64,000 nt of DNA from NCBI RefSeq assembly GCF_020510585.1, contig NZ_CP075190.1:1610001-1674000 (forward strand). Reading direction: 5' to 3'. A program made the position numbers and the translations under genes. The notes beneath the pieces were generated by a model. It saw only the letters and a list, made by a program, of their open reading frames with translations. It was not told the DNA's origin and searched no databases. Positions 35,190-44,059 of the stretch are shown here, piece after piece; positions within the stretch are counted from its first letter, which is position 1; every line of letters starts with the position of its first letter. Source of the stretch: Ferribacterium limneticum (GTDB lineage: Bacteria > Pseudomonadota > Gammaproteobacteria > Burkholderiales > Rhodocyclaceae).

Positions 35190-36485
35190 ATGAACAGAAC
35201 CAACCTGCGCCTCATTCCGGCGCTTATCGCCATCGCATTTTCCGGCAGCGCTGCGGCTGCCGGATTCCAGTTGCTGGAGCAAAACGCCAGCGGACTCGGT
35301 AACGCCTACGCCGGTTCGGCTGCCGTGGCAGACAACGCCAGCACAATCTTCTATAACCCGGCCGGCATGACCCAGCTTCAGGACCGGGAGGTATCCGCCG
35401 GCTTGTCGATTATCAATACCCAGTACCAGTTCACCAACACGTCGTCGTCGACGGGCGTGTTGTCCGGCAATAGCGATGGCGGCGCCACCGGCTTTGTGCC
35501 GAATGCTTACCTGTCGTGGCGGCTGACTAAGGACATCTACGCCGGTCTCGGTATCGGCGCGCCGTTTGGGCTGATGAGCAAGTACGACAACCCGTGGTAT
35601 GGCGCTGCGCAGTCGGTCAAGTTCGATATCCAGACGATCAACATCAACCCGTCGATCGCGTGGCGGGCGAATGAATGGCTGTCAATTGGCGGTGGCGTGA
35701 ATTATCAGCAGCTCAAGGCTGAGTATGAGAGGGCGCTGACCGTTACCAGCGTCTCGGCTGCGGGGACGACGGCGACGCTGAACCTGGATGGCAGCGCGTG
35801 GGGCTGGAATGTCGGTGCACTGTTTACGATCGCACCGTCGACCAAGATTGGCTTGTCCTATCGGTCGACGACAGAGTACGACTTGGACGGGGATTTCGAG
35901 TTCTCCGGTCCGCTGGCACAGGTTTCCGGGGCGCCGCTGTTCGGTGCGACGGTTAACCGTGCAGCCAAGGCTTCAATCAAGCTGCCTGATACCTGGATTC
36001 TGAGTGCCACGCACAAGTTGAACGACCGTGTCGAACTGCTCGGCGATGTGTCTTGGACCGGTTGGAGTAGCATTCCCAAGGTTGACGTGGTCAACGCGCA
36101 AACTACCGGCGCTGGTGCCGTGGCCGGGAATGTGGCGCAGACGCTCGATACCGACTTCCAAGATACGTGGCGCGTTGCCTTCGGTGCGAATTATCAGTTG
36201 AACGACGCCTGGAAACTGAAGGCCGGCATCGCTTACGACCAGACGCCGGTCAAGGGCGCAACGACCCGCCTTGTGTCGCTGCCTGACAACGACCGTACCT
36301 GGTTCAGCCTCGGTGCCCAGTGGAAGCCGTCGAAGACGACAACGCTCGATCTAGGCGCCGCCTATCTGCTGGTCAAGGATACCGAGATCGACAATAACCA
36401 GTCTTCCGCAGGCCGCGGCCGAGTCACCGGTGACTACGATAACCAGGCATTCCTCCTTGGTGCCCAGTTTTCCATGGCCTTCTAA
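35190..36485 (+). CDS. FadL-family outer-membrane long-chain fatty acid transporter
   Basis: 431-residue beta-barrel porin. Signal peptide residues 1-24 (SGSAAAAG), then the FadL hallmark FQLLEQNASGLGNAYAGSAA and NPAGMTQL near the N terminus. It ends in Phe (QFSMAF), as outer-membrane barrels do. It imports long-chain fatty acids for the surrounding beta-oxidation enzymes. Own terminator follows; likely operators precede it. Confidence 0.94.
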   Translation: MNRTNLRLIPALIAIAFSGSAAAAGFQLLEQNASGLGNAYAGSAAVADNASTIFYNPAGMTQLQDREVSAGLSIINTQYQFTNTSSSTGVLSGNSDGGATGFVPNAYLSWRLTKDIYAGLGIGAPFGLMSKYDNPWYGAAQSVKFDIQTININPSIAWRANEWLSIGGGVNYQQLKAEYERALTVTSVSAAGTTATLNLDGSAWGWNVGALFTIAPSTKIGLSYRSTTEYDLDGDFEFSGPLAQVSGAPLFGATVNRAAKASIKLPDTWILSATHKLNDRVELLGDVSWTGWSSIPKVDVVNAQTTGAGAVAGNVAQTLDTDFQDTWRVAFGANYQLNDAWKLKAGIAYDQTPVKGATTRLVSLPDNDRTWFSLGAQWKPSKTTTLDLGAAYLLVKDTEIDNNQSSAGRGRVTGDYDNQAFLLGAQFSMAF

Positions 36486-36509
36486 ACACTTTGATTCAGT
36501 GCGTAATTC

Positions 36510-36538
36510 AATCCCCGGCCAGCCCGGGGATTTTTTTT
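36510..36538 (+). terminator. Terminator of the FadL gene
   Basis: AATCCCCGG (36510-36518) with CCGGGGATT (36524-36532), followed by six more T residues. Confidence 0.92.
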
Positions 36539-36569
36539 GATTTTGGCCTAAAAAACCGGTTGACCGTGG
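36536..36569 (-). repeat. Dispersed 36-bp element, copy 6
   Basis: On the minus strand CCACGGTCAACCGGTTTTTT then AGGCCAAAATCAAA. On the plus strand its GGTTGACCG supplies a -35 hexamer. Confidence 0.8.
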
Positions 36570-36587
36570 AAGTCGCTGTTCTATAAT
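36560..36587 (+). promoter_or_regulatory. Sigma-70 promoter of the fused beta-oxidation gene
   Basis: TTGACC (36560-36565), 16-bp spacer and TATAAT (36582-36587). The -35 box is part of dispersed element copy 6. Confidence 0.8.
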
Positions 36588-36603
36588 TCAAACGTTCGTT
36601 TTA
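36588..36603 (+). promoter_or_regulatory. TetR-family operator of the fused beta-oxidation gene
   Basis: The core AAACGTTCGTTT (36590-36601) is the inverse of the core at 28694-28705 apart from one base. It starts two bases after the -10 box, the same geometry as at the regulator gene. Confidence 0.75.
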
Positions 36604-36645
36604 TATTAACGAAGCGGAAAATAAGAGACTTAAAAGGAGATGCAA

Positions 36646-39045
36646 TTGAACAAGTTGATCGTGAAGAAAGCGGCTGTGCTTGGCGCTGGCGTCATGGGAG
36701 CGCAGATCGCCGCGCACCTTGCCAATGCCAACGTGCCGGTCGTGCTGTTCGACCTGCCGGCCAAGGACGGCGACAAGAACGGTATCGTCAAAAAGGCCCT
36801 CGACGGCCTCAAGAAGCTCGACCCGGCGCCGCTGGCCAACAAGGGCAAGCTGAAGTTCATCGACGCCGCCAATTACGACGAGCACCTGCCGCTGCTCGCC
36901 GAGTGCGATCTGGTCATCGAAGCCATCGCCGAGCGTATGGACTGGAAGAACGACCTCTACGCCAAGATCGCGCCGCACCTCGCGCCGAATGCCATCATCG
37001 CCTCCAACACCTCCGGCCTGTCGATGAATGCGCTGGCCCAGGGGCTGCCGGAAGCCGTCCGTCCGCGTTTCTGCGGCATCCACTTTTTCAATCCGCCGCG
37101 CTACATGCATCTGGTCGAGATCATCGGCACGCAAAGCACCGACGGCGGCACGCTCGACGCGCTGGAAACCTGGCTGACCTCGCGTCTCGGCAAGGGCGTC
37201 ATTCGCGCCCTCGATACGCCGAACTTCGTCGCCAACCGTATCGGCGTCATGTCGATTCTCGCCGTCATGCATCACACCCAGGCTTTCGGTCTTGGCTTCG
37301 ATGAAGTCGATGCGCTGACTGGCCCGAAGATCGGCCGTCCGAAGAGCGCCACCTATCGTACGGCCGATGTCGTCGGCCTCGATACCCTGGCTCACGTCGT
37401 CAAGACCATGCAGGACACGCTGCCCAACGACCCGTGGCACCAGTATTTCACCAGCCCGGCCTGGCTTCAGTTGCTGATCGAGAAGGGCGCCTTGGGCCAG
37501 AAAACCCGCTGCGGCATCTTCCGCAAGCAGGGCAAGGAGATCCAGGTCCTCGACCTGAAGGCGCAGGATTACCGCAAGTCGGCCGGTGAAGTGGCCGAAG
37601 AGGTTGCCGCCATCCTGAAGATCAAGAATCCGGCCGAAAAGTTCGCCGCCTTGCGCGCTTCGGCGCATCCGCAGGCCGAGTTCCTGTGGGCCATCTTCCG
37701 CGATATTTTTCACTACGCTGCCGTGCAACTGGAGAGTGTCGCCGACAATGCCCGCGATCTCGATTTCGCCATGCGCTGGGGCTTCGGCTGGGCGCAAGGG
37801 CCGTTCGAAACCTGGCAGGCCGCCGGCTGGAGCGAGATTGCCAAAGCCATTGCCGTCGATATCGCTGCCGGCAAGAGCATGAGCGCGACGCCGCTGCCGG
37901 CCTGGGTGCTGGAAGCGGGGCGGACCGGTGTGCATACGGCGCAGGGTTCGTATTCGGCCAGCAAGAACGCCTACGTCGCCCGCTCCACGCTACCCGTCTA
38001 TCAACGCCAGCTTTTCCCCGAGCGCGTGCTCGGCGAGAGCGGTGCGACGCCCGAGAAATCGGGTGAAACGCTGTTTGAGACTGATGGCGTTCGTCTCTGG
38101 AAACTGCCAGCGGTCGATGCCGGTATCGGCATCCTGTCGATCAAGTCGAAGATGCACACCATCGGCGACGAGGTGCTCGATGGTGTGATCGCCGCCGTGC
38201 GCCAGGCCGAAACGACGCTTGATGGCATCGTGCTCTGGCATGAAGCGCCGTTCGCTGTGGGCGCCAACCTGGCCCAGGTGACCGAGGCTATCGTCGCCGG
38301 CCAGTTCGATCTGCTCGAACAGACCGTCGAGAAGTTCCAGCGCGCGTCGCAAACGCTCAAGTACGCCCAGGTCCCGACCGTTGCTGCAGTGCAAGGCATG
38401 GCGCTGGGCGGTGGCTGCGAGTTTGTCATGCATGCCGGCAAACGCGTCATGGCGCTCGAAAGCTATGTCGGGCTGGTCGAGGCTGGTGTCGGGCTGATCC
38501 CGGCTGGCGGCGGCTGCAAGGAATTCGCCGTGCGCGCCGCCGAATGGGCTGCCCAGTCGAACGTGCCGGGCGAGGTCTTCAATTACCTGCAAAATGCCTT
38601 CATGACCATTGCCATGGCCAAGGTGGCGAAGAGCGCTGTCGAGGCCGTCGATTACGGCTTTGCCAAGCCGTCCGACACCATCCTGTTCAACGCCAACGAA
38701 CTGCTCTTCGTGGCGATCCGCGAAGCGCGCGCCATGGCCGAGGCTGGCTACGCGCCGCCGCCGAAGGCACGCGCCATCCCGGTCGCCGGCAAGAACGGCA
38801 TCGCGACGCTGGAAATGATGCTGGTGAACATGAAGGAGGGCGGCATGATTTCGGCGCACGACTACAAGGTCGCCAAGTTCGCTGCCATCGCCCTGTGCGG
38901 CGGCGAGGTCGAAACCGGCAGCCTGGTCGATGAAGAATGGCTGATCACCGTCGAGCGCCGCTTGTTCGTCGAACTGCTGAAAACCCCCGAAACCCAGGCC
39001 CGGATCAAGCACATGCTCGATACCGGCAAGCCGCTACGCAACTAA
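36646..39045 (+). CDS. 3-Hydroxyacyl-CoA dehydrogenase/enoyl-CoA hydratase fusion (reverse order)
   Basis: 799-residue enzyme with the dehydrogenase first (KKAAVLGAGVMGAQIAAHLA, GIHFFNPPRYMHLVEII) and the crotonase domain at the end (VAAVQGMALGGGCEFVMHA), the opposite order to FadJ/FadB. ATG at 36640 sits directly against the AAAAGGAG ribosome site, so TTG at 36646, six bases further, is the more likely start. First gene of the second beta-oxidation operon, under a promoter with the TetR-type operator. Confidence 0.9.
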   Translation: MNKLIVKKAAVLGAGVMGAQIAAHLANANVPVVLFDLPAKDGDKNGIVKKALDGLKKLDPAPLANKGKLKFIDAANYDEHLPLLAECDLVIEAIAERMDWKNDLYAKIAPHLAPNAIIASNTSGLSMNALAQGLPEAVRPRFCGIHFFNPPRYMHLVEIIGTQSTDGGTLDALETWLTSRLGKGVIRALDTPNFVANRIGVMSILAVMHHTQAFGLGFDEVDALTGPKIGRPKSATYRTADVVGLDTLAHVVKTMQDTLPNDPWHQYFTSPAWLQLLIEKGALGQKTRCGIFRKQGKEIQVLDLKAQDYRKSAGEVAEEVAAILKIKNPAEKFAALRASAHPQAEFLWAIFRDIFHYAAVQLESVADNARDLDFAMRWGFGWAQGPFETWQAAGWSEIAKAIAVDIAAGKSMSATPLPAWVLEAGRTGVHTAQGSYSASKNAYVARSTLPVYQRQLFPERVLGESGATPEKSGETLFETDGVRLWKLPAVDAGIGILSIKSKMHTIGDEVLDGVIAAVRQAETTLDGIVLWHEAPFAVGANLAQVTEAIVAGQFDLLEQTVEKFQRASQTLKYAQVPTVAAVQGMALGGGCEFVMHAGKRVMALESYVGLVEAGVGLIPAGGGCKEFAVRAAEWAAQSNVPGEVFNYLQNAFMTIAMAKVAKSAVEAVDYGFAKPSDTILFNANELLFVAIREARAMAEAGYAPPPKARAIPVAGKNGIATLEMMLVNMKEGGMISAHDYKVAKFAAIALCGGEVETGSLVDEEWLITVERRLFVELLKTPETQARIKHMLDTGKPLRN

Positions 39046-39064
39046 TCGGGCTGAGGAAAAAATT

Positions 39065-40264
39065 ATGAGCAAACAGATTCAAGACGCCTACATCGTCGCC
39101 GCCACCCGTTTGCCGGTGGCCAAGAAAAACGGCATGTTCAAGAACGTGCGGCCGGATGACATGCTTGCCCATGTCATCAAATCGGTCGTCGCCCAGGTTC
39201 CGGGTATCGATCCGGCGCTGATCGGCGATGTCATTGTCGGCTGCGCCATGCCGGAAGCCGAGCAGGGGATGAACGTCGCTCGTATCGGCCTGCTGTTGGC
39301 CGGGCTGCCGATCACCGTGCCGGGTATCACCATCAACCGTTTCTGCTCCTCCGGGGTGCAGGCGGTAGCCGATGCCGCCAACCAGATCCGCCTCGGCCTG
39401 GCCGATGTGATGATCGCCGCCGGCACCGAGTCGATGAGCGTCATGCCGCAGATGATGGGCAACAAGATGTCGATGAACCCGGCCATCTTCGCCAAGGAGG
39501 AAAACCTCGGCATCGCTTTTGGGATGGGCCTCACCGCCGAGAAGGTGGCGAACCAGTGGAAGGTCAGCCGCGAAGTGCAGGATGCTTTCGCCGTCGAGTC
39601 GCATCGCCGGGCCTGTGCGGCGATTGCCGCAGGTCATTTCAAGGCGGAAATTTCGCCCTATACCATCCGCGAAAGCCTGCCCGATCTGGCTTCCGGCGAA
39701 ATCCGCATTCGCGAACGCGTGGCCGATACCGACGAAGGTCCGCGCCCTGATTCGGCCCTCGACAAACTGGCCAAGCTGAAGCCGGTCTTCCATGCCCGTG
39801 GCTCGGTGACGGCCGGCAATTCCTCGCAGATGTCCGACGGGGCCGGTGCCGTGATGCTGGTTTCCGAGAAAATTTTGCGCGAACACAACCTGACGCCGCT
39901 GGCCCGCTTTGCTGGTTACGCCGTCGGTGGCGTGGCGCCGGAGATCATGGGTATCGGCCCGGTCGCGGCGATTCCCAAGGTGCTGGCGCAGGTTGGCATC
40001 CGCCAGGATGAGCTGGACTGGATCGAACTCAACGAAGCCTTCGCTGCGCAGTCGATTGCCGTCATGCAGGAACTCGGCATCGATCCGACCAAGGTGAACC
40101 CGCTCGGTGGCGCCATCGCCCTCGGCCACCCGCTCGGCGCAACCGGCGCCATCCGCATCGCCACTGTCGCGCATGGCCTCAAGCGCACCGGCGGCAAGTA
40201 CGGCATGGTGACGATGTGCATTGGAACGGGGATGGGCGCTGCCGGCATCATCGAACGGATTTGA
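39065..40264 (+). CDS. Acetyl-CoA C-acyltransferase (FadA-type thiolase)
   Basis: 399-residue thiolase with Cys94 (INRFCSSGVQAV), NEAFAAQS, the His motif ALGHPLGATG and CIGTGMGAA. Follows the fusion enzyme by 19 bp, the usual beta-oxidation pair. GAGGAAAAAATT precedes the ATG. Works on the 3-ketoacyl-CoA product of its neighbour. Confidence 0.94.
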   Translation: MSKQIQDAYIVAATRLPVAKKNGMFKNVRPDDMLAHVIKSVVAQVPGIDPALIGDVIVGCAMPEAEQGMNVARIGLLLAGLPITVPGITINRFCSSGVQAVADAANQIRLGLADVMIAAGTESMSVMPQMMGNKMSMNPAIFAKEENLGIAFGMGLTAEKVANQWKVSREVQDAFAVESHRRACAAIAAGHFKAEISPYTIRESLPDLASGEIRIRERVADTDEGPRPDSALDKLAKLKPVFHARGSVTAGNSSQMSDGAGAVMLVSEKILREHNLTPLARFAGYAVGGVAPEIMGIGPVAAIPKVLAQVGIRQDELDWIELNEAFAAQSIAVMQELGIDPTKVNPLGGAIALGHPLGATGAIRIATVAHGLKRTGGKYGMVTMCIGTGMGAAGIIERI

Positions 40265-40280
40265 GGGGAAACCGCGAATG

Positions 40281-40320
40281 CCACGGTCAACCAGAAAAAA
40301 CGGCCAAAATTGAAATCATG
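40281..40320 (+). repeat. Dispersed 36-bp element, copy 7
   Basis: CCACGGTCAACCAGAAAAAA then CGGCCAAAATTGAAATC and ATG. The ATG at its edge is the start of the next gene. Confidence 0.9.
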
Positions 40321-40830
40321 AAACCCGCCTGGCTGGCCAAACTTTCTCCAACCTGGCGGGCCCGCATGGTGCGTCTTGGCTTCAATTTTCATCCGGCCTT
40401 TCGCGGCACGGGTGGCCGGGTGACCCATGTGGCGAAGGATTTGCGCCACATCCGGGTTTCCCTGCCGCTGAACTGGAAGACGAAGAATATCGTCGGTTCG
40501 CTCTACGGTGGCTCGCTGTTTGCGATCACCGATGGAGCGCATCCGATGATGCTCATGGCGGCGCTCGGCGACGGTTATATCGTCTGGGACAAGGCAGCGA
40601 GCATTCGTTATCGCAAGCCCGGGTTTTCGACGCTGTATGCCGATTTTGTGTTGACTGACGAGGAAGTGGATGAAATCCGGGCCGAACTGGCCAAAAATCC
40701 GGAGCTTGAGCGGACTTATCAGGTCGAATTGAAAGACCAGCACGGCATCGTGCATACCGTCGTCGAACGCACGGTTTACATCGCCGATAAACATTACTAC
40801 CGACAAAAGAGCGGTGGAGGAGACAAATAA
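40318..40830 (+). CDS. DUF4442 hotdog-fold thioesterase-like protein
   Basis: 170-residue single-domain protein. NIVGSLYGGSLFAITDGAHPMM matches the hotdog helix region of DUF4442, related to acyl-CoA thioesterases. There is no Shine-Dalgarno; the ATG is placed by the end of a dispersed element. Position in the fatty-acid operon suggests acyl-CoA hydrolysis, unproved. The stop overlaps the next start (TAATG). Confidence 0.8.
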   Translation: MKPAWLAKLSPTWRARMVRLGFNFHPAFRGTGGRVTHVAKDLRHIRVSLPLNWKTKNIVGSLYGGSLFAITDGAHPMMLMAALGDGYIVWDKAASIRYRKPGFSTLYADFVLTDEEVDEIRAELAKNPELERTYQVELKDQHGIVHTVVERTVYIADKHYYRQKSGGGDK

Positions 40831-41405
40831 TGATTACATCAACAAGCGTCCGCAAGGCAGCGCTCATTGCCGCATTGCTCGCCGTTCCTGGGCTGCATGC
40901 CGCAGAAGTTGCCGGGGTGAAAGTGGACGACACCATCCGCGTCGGCAGCAGTGATCTGGTGCTCAACGGCGCCGGCCTGCGCAGCAAACTGTTCATCAAG
41001 GTTTACGTTGGGGCACTCTATGTTGGCCAAAAGTCGACGACACCGACGGCAATCTACGACAGCCCGCAGCCGCGCCGCATGGTCATGCGCATGATGCGCG
41101 ATCTCGATGCCGATACGCTGAGCTCAGCACTCGACGAAGGCTTGAAGAGCAACCACAGTCCGGCCGAGTTGGCCGAGCTGAAACCGCAGGCCGACCAGCT
41201 GGGCGGCATCATGAAGGGTATCGGCAAGGCCCGCGAAGGCGATACCATTGGCATTGACTTCTCCGCAGACGGCGTCGCTGTCAGCCTGAACGGGGAAGCG
41301 CGCGGCAAGGTGGCCGGTGCTGGTTTTGCCAAAGCGCTGCTCAAGGTCTGGCTCGGTGACAAGCCGGTGGACGCCTCGTTGAAGAAGGCGCTGCTCGGGT
41401 CCTAG
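40830..41405 (+). CDS. Exported chalcone isomerase-like protein
   Basis: 191-residue protein with a signal peptide (residues 1-24, cleavage near LHAAEV). [21 protein letters not shown] and [14 protein letters not shown] are the chalcone-isomerase-like family signatures. Bacterial members are periplasmic and of unknown role; the fold binds fatty acids in plant relatives, which fits the context. Ribosome site GGAGGAGA. Confidence 0.85.
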   Translation: MITSTSVRKAALIAALLAVPGLHAAEVAGVKVDDTIRVGSSDLVLNGAGLRSKLFIKVYVGALYVGQKSTTPTAIYDSPQPRRMVMRMMRDLDADTLSSALDEGLKSNHSPAELAELKPQADQLGGIMKGIGKAREGDTIGIDFSADGVAVSLNGEARGKVAGAGFAKALLKVWLGDKPVDASLKKALLGS

Positions 41406-41430
41406 GTTGACAACGGAGGAGGAGACAATC

Positions 41431-43089
41431 ATGGAAAAAATCTGGCTACAAAGCTATCCGAATGGCGTGCCGGCCGAAATCGACATCGACCACATCCCGT
41501 CGCTCGTCGCGCTGTTCGAAACAGCCTGCACGACCTATGCCGACAAGGTCGCCTACATCAGCATGGACAAGGCAATGACCTATCGCCAGCTCGACGAAGA
41601 GAGCAAGGCCTTCGCCGGCTGGCTGCAGGCCAAAGGCCTGAAGAAGGGCGACCGCGTCGCGCTGATGATGCCCAACCTGCTGCAATATCCCGTGGCGCTC
41701 TTCGGCACGCTGCGCGCTGGTTGTGTAGTGGTCAATTGCAACCCGCTCTACACGCCGCGCGAGCTCGAACACCAGCTCAAGGATTCCGGTGCAGTTGCCA
41801 TCGTCATCGTCGAAAACTTTGCTCACACGCTCGAGCAGGTCGTCGCTCACACGGCGATCAAGCACGTCATCGTCACGCCGATGGGCGAAATGCTCGGCCT
41901 CAAGGGCATCATCGTCAATTTCGTCGTACGCCACGTCAAGAAGCTGGTGCCGGTCTGGAAACTACCCGGTTCCATCGGCTTCAACAGCGCGCTGGCTACC
42001 GGGCGCAGCCACGGCTGGCAACCGGTGCCGCTGACCCAGGACGACATCGCATTCCTGCAATACACGGGTGGCACGACGGGTGTGTCCAAAGGCGCCATGC
42101 TGACCCACGCCAACATCGCCGCCAACATCACCCAGGCCTATAGCTGGATCAAGCCGGTGGTGCGTGAGGGCGAGGAATTCATCATCACGGCCTTGCCGCT
42201 GTATCACATCTTCGCCCTGACAGCGAACTGCCTGACCTTCCTGATGATCGGTGCGCGCAACCTGCTGATCGCCAATCCGCGCGACATCCCCGGCTTCGTC
42301 AAGGAGTGGGGAAAATACCCGGTGACGGTGGTGACCGGCGTCAACACGCTGTTCAATGCCTTGCTCAATAACGAAGATTTCGCCAAGCTGGATTTCTCGA
42401 CCATGCGCGTCACGCTGGGTGGCGGCATGGCGGTGCAGGGACCGGTCGCCGAAAAATGGAAGAAAGTGACCGGTACGCCCTTGCTGCAGGCCTACGGCCT
42501 GACCGAAACCTCGCCGGCAGCAACGATCAACCCGCTTGATATGGGCGAGTTCAATGGTTCCATCGGCCTGCCGATTTCCTCCACCGAGGTCTCGATCCGC
42601 GACGACTACGGCAACGAGGTGCCGCAGGGCCAGATCGGAGAAATCTGCATCCGCGGCCCGCAGGTCATGAAAGGCTACTGGCAACGGCAGGAGGAAACGG
42701 ACTATGTCTTTTATCCGGACCGTTTTCTGCGTACGGGCGACGTTGGCTATGTTGATAAAAAAGGCTTCGTTTTTCTGGTTGACCGCAAGAAGGACATGAT
42801 TCTGGTCTCCGGCTTCAACGTTTACCCGAATGAGGTCGAGGAAGTCGTCGCCATGCACCCCGGTGTGCGCGATGTTGCGGCCATCGGCGTGGTCGACGAG
42901 AACTCCGGCGAAGCGGTGAAGATTTTCGTCGTCCGCAAGGACCCGGCGGTGACCGAGCGCATGCTGATCGACCATTGCCGCGGCCTGCTGACCGGTTACA
43001 AGATTCCGAAACATGTCGAATTCCGCGACGACCTGCCGCGGACGAACGTCGGCAAGATCCTGCGTCGCGCATTGAAAGAGGGGGCTTGA
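41431..43089 (+). CDS. fadD: Long-chain fatty acid-CoA ligase
   Basis: 552-residue AMP-forming ligase. P-loop [38 protein letters not shown] and [20 protein letters not shown] are intact, and a C-terminal [14 protein letters not shown] provides the catalytic lysine. It activates imported fatty acids. ATG at 41431 follows GGAGGAGGAGA. The stop overlaps the next start (TGATG). Confidence 0.95.
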   Translation: MEKIWLQSYPNGVPAEIDIDHIPSLVALFETACTTYADKVAYISMDKAMTYRQLDEESKAFAGWLQAKGLKKGDRVALMMPNLLQYPVALFGTLRAGCVVVNCNPLYTPRELEHQLKDSGAVAIVIVENFAHTLEQVVAHTAIKHVIVTPMGEMLGLKGIIVNFVVRHVKKLVPVWKLPGSIGFNSALATGRSHGWQPVPLTQDDIAFLQYTGGTTGVSKGAMLTHANIAANITQAYSWIKPVVREGEEFIITALPLYHIFALTANCLTFLMIGARNLLIANPRDIPGFVKEWGKYPVTVVTGVNTLFNALLNNEDFAKLDFSTMRVTLGGGMAVQGPVAEKWKKVTGTPLLQAYGLTETSPAATINPLDMGEFNGSIGLPISSTEVSIRDDYGNEVPQGQIGEICIRGPQVMKGYWQRQEETDYVFYPDRFLRTGDVGYVDKKGFVFLVDRKKDMILVSGFNVYPNEVEEVVAMHPGVRDVAAIGVVDENSGEAVKIFVVRKDPAVTERMLIDHCRGLLTGYKIPKHVEFRDDLPRTNVGKILRRALKEGA

Positions 43090-44036
43090 TGCCGATTCCA
43101 GAATCACTGAACAAGAACCTGGCGCTACCTGTCATTTGCGCGCCGATGTTCATCGTCTCCAACCCCGATCTCGTCATCGCCCAGTGCAAGGGCGGCCTGA
43201 TCGGCTCCTTCCCGGCCCTCAATGCCCGGCCCAAGGAGTTGCTCGACGAGTGGCTGACCCGCATCAAGAGCGAGCTGACCACCGATCCAAAGGCCGCACC
43301 ATTCGCCGTCAACCAGATCATCCACCCCTCCAACGAGCGGCTGGAGCACGACATGATGCTGTGCGTAAAGCACCAGGTGCCGCTCATCATCACCAGCCTG
43401 TCGGCGCCAACGCAGATCGTACCGCCGGTGCATGCCTACGGTGGCAAGGTTTTTCATGACGTGATCAGCGTCCGCCATGCGGAAAAGGCGTTGGAGGCTG
43501 GCGTCGATGGGCTGATCCTGGTTTGCGCCGGGGCCGGCGGTCACGCCGGCATGCTGAGCCCCTTCGCGCTGGTCGGTGAAATCCGCAAGTTCTACGATGG
43601 TCCGATCGCGCTCTCTGGCTCGATCACCAACGGCAGCGCGATTCTGTCCGCGCAAGCCATGGGTGCAGATTTTGCCTACATCGGGACGCGCTTCATCGCC
43701 ACCGACGAAGCGCATGCCGTCGATGCCTACAAGCAGGCCATCGTCGACAGCGCTGCCAAGGACGTCGTCTACACGCCGTACTTCACTGGTGTGCATGGCA
43801 ATTACCTGAGCAAAAGCATTCTCGCCGCCGGCCTCGATCCAGCCAATCTGCCGGAAAAAGACAAAACCACGATGAACTTTGGTGGTGCGACAGCGGCCAA
43901 GGCCTGGAAAGATATCTGGGGCGCCGGGCAGGGCGTCGGCACCATCGATGACGTGATGCCGACCGCAGAACTGGTGGCCCGCCTGAAACAGGAATACCGC
44001 GCCGCGAAGACGGCGTTGTGCAGCAGTCCATTCTGA
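43089..44036 (+). CDS. Nitronate monooxygenase/NPD-like flavoprotein
   Basis: 315-residue FMN TIM-barrel enzyme of the 2-nitropropane dioxygenase family. PVICAPMFIVSNPDLVIAQC at the start, LVCAGAGGHAGMLSPFALV, ALSGSITNGSAI and GADFAYIGTRFIAT match the FMN-binding regions. In a fatty-acid operon it may act on enoyl-type or nitro substrates; real substrate unknown. Coupled to fadD. Confidence 0.88.
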   Translation: MPIPESLNKNLALPVICAPMFIVSNPDLVIAQCKGGLIGSFPALNARPKELLDEWLTRIKSELTTDPKAAPFAVNQIIHPSNERLEHDMMLCVKHQVPLIITSLSAPTQIVPPVHAYGGKVFHDVISVRHAEKALEAGVDGLILVCAGAGGHAGMLSPFALVGEIRKFYDGPIALSGSITNGSAILSAQAMGADFAYIGTRFIATDEAHAVDAYKQAIVDSAAKDVVYTPYFTGVHGNYLSKSILAAGLDPANLPEKDKTTMNFGGATAAKAWKDIWGAGQGVGTIDDVMPTAELVARLKQEYRAAKTALCSSPF

Positions 44037-44059
44037 AAAACAAATAGGAGACAGACCAA

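Noticed and set aside
36640..36642. ATG as start of the fused dehydrogenase/hydratase
   Set aside because: It directly abuts the AAGGAG ribosome site; TTG six bases further has proper spacing.
42765..42800. Reverse-complement match to the dispersed element in fadD (TTTCTGGTTGACCGCAAGAA)
   Set aside because: It encodes the conserved F-L-V-D-R-K-K-D-M motif of acyl-CoA ligases and the right block of the element is missing, so codon constraint explains it.
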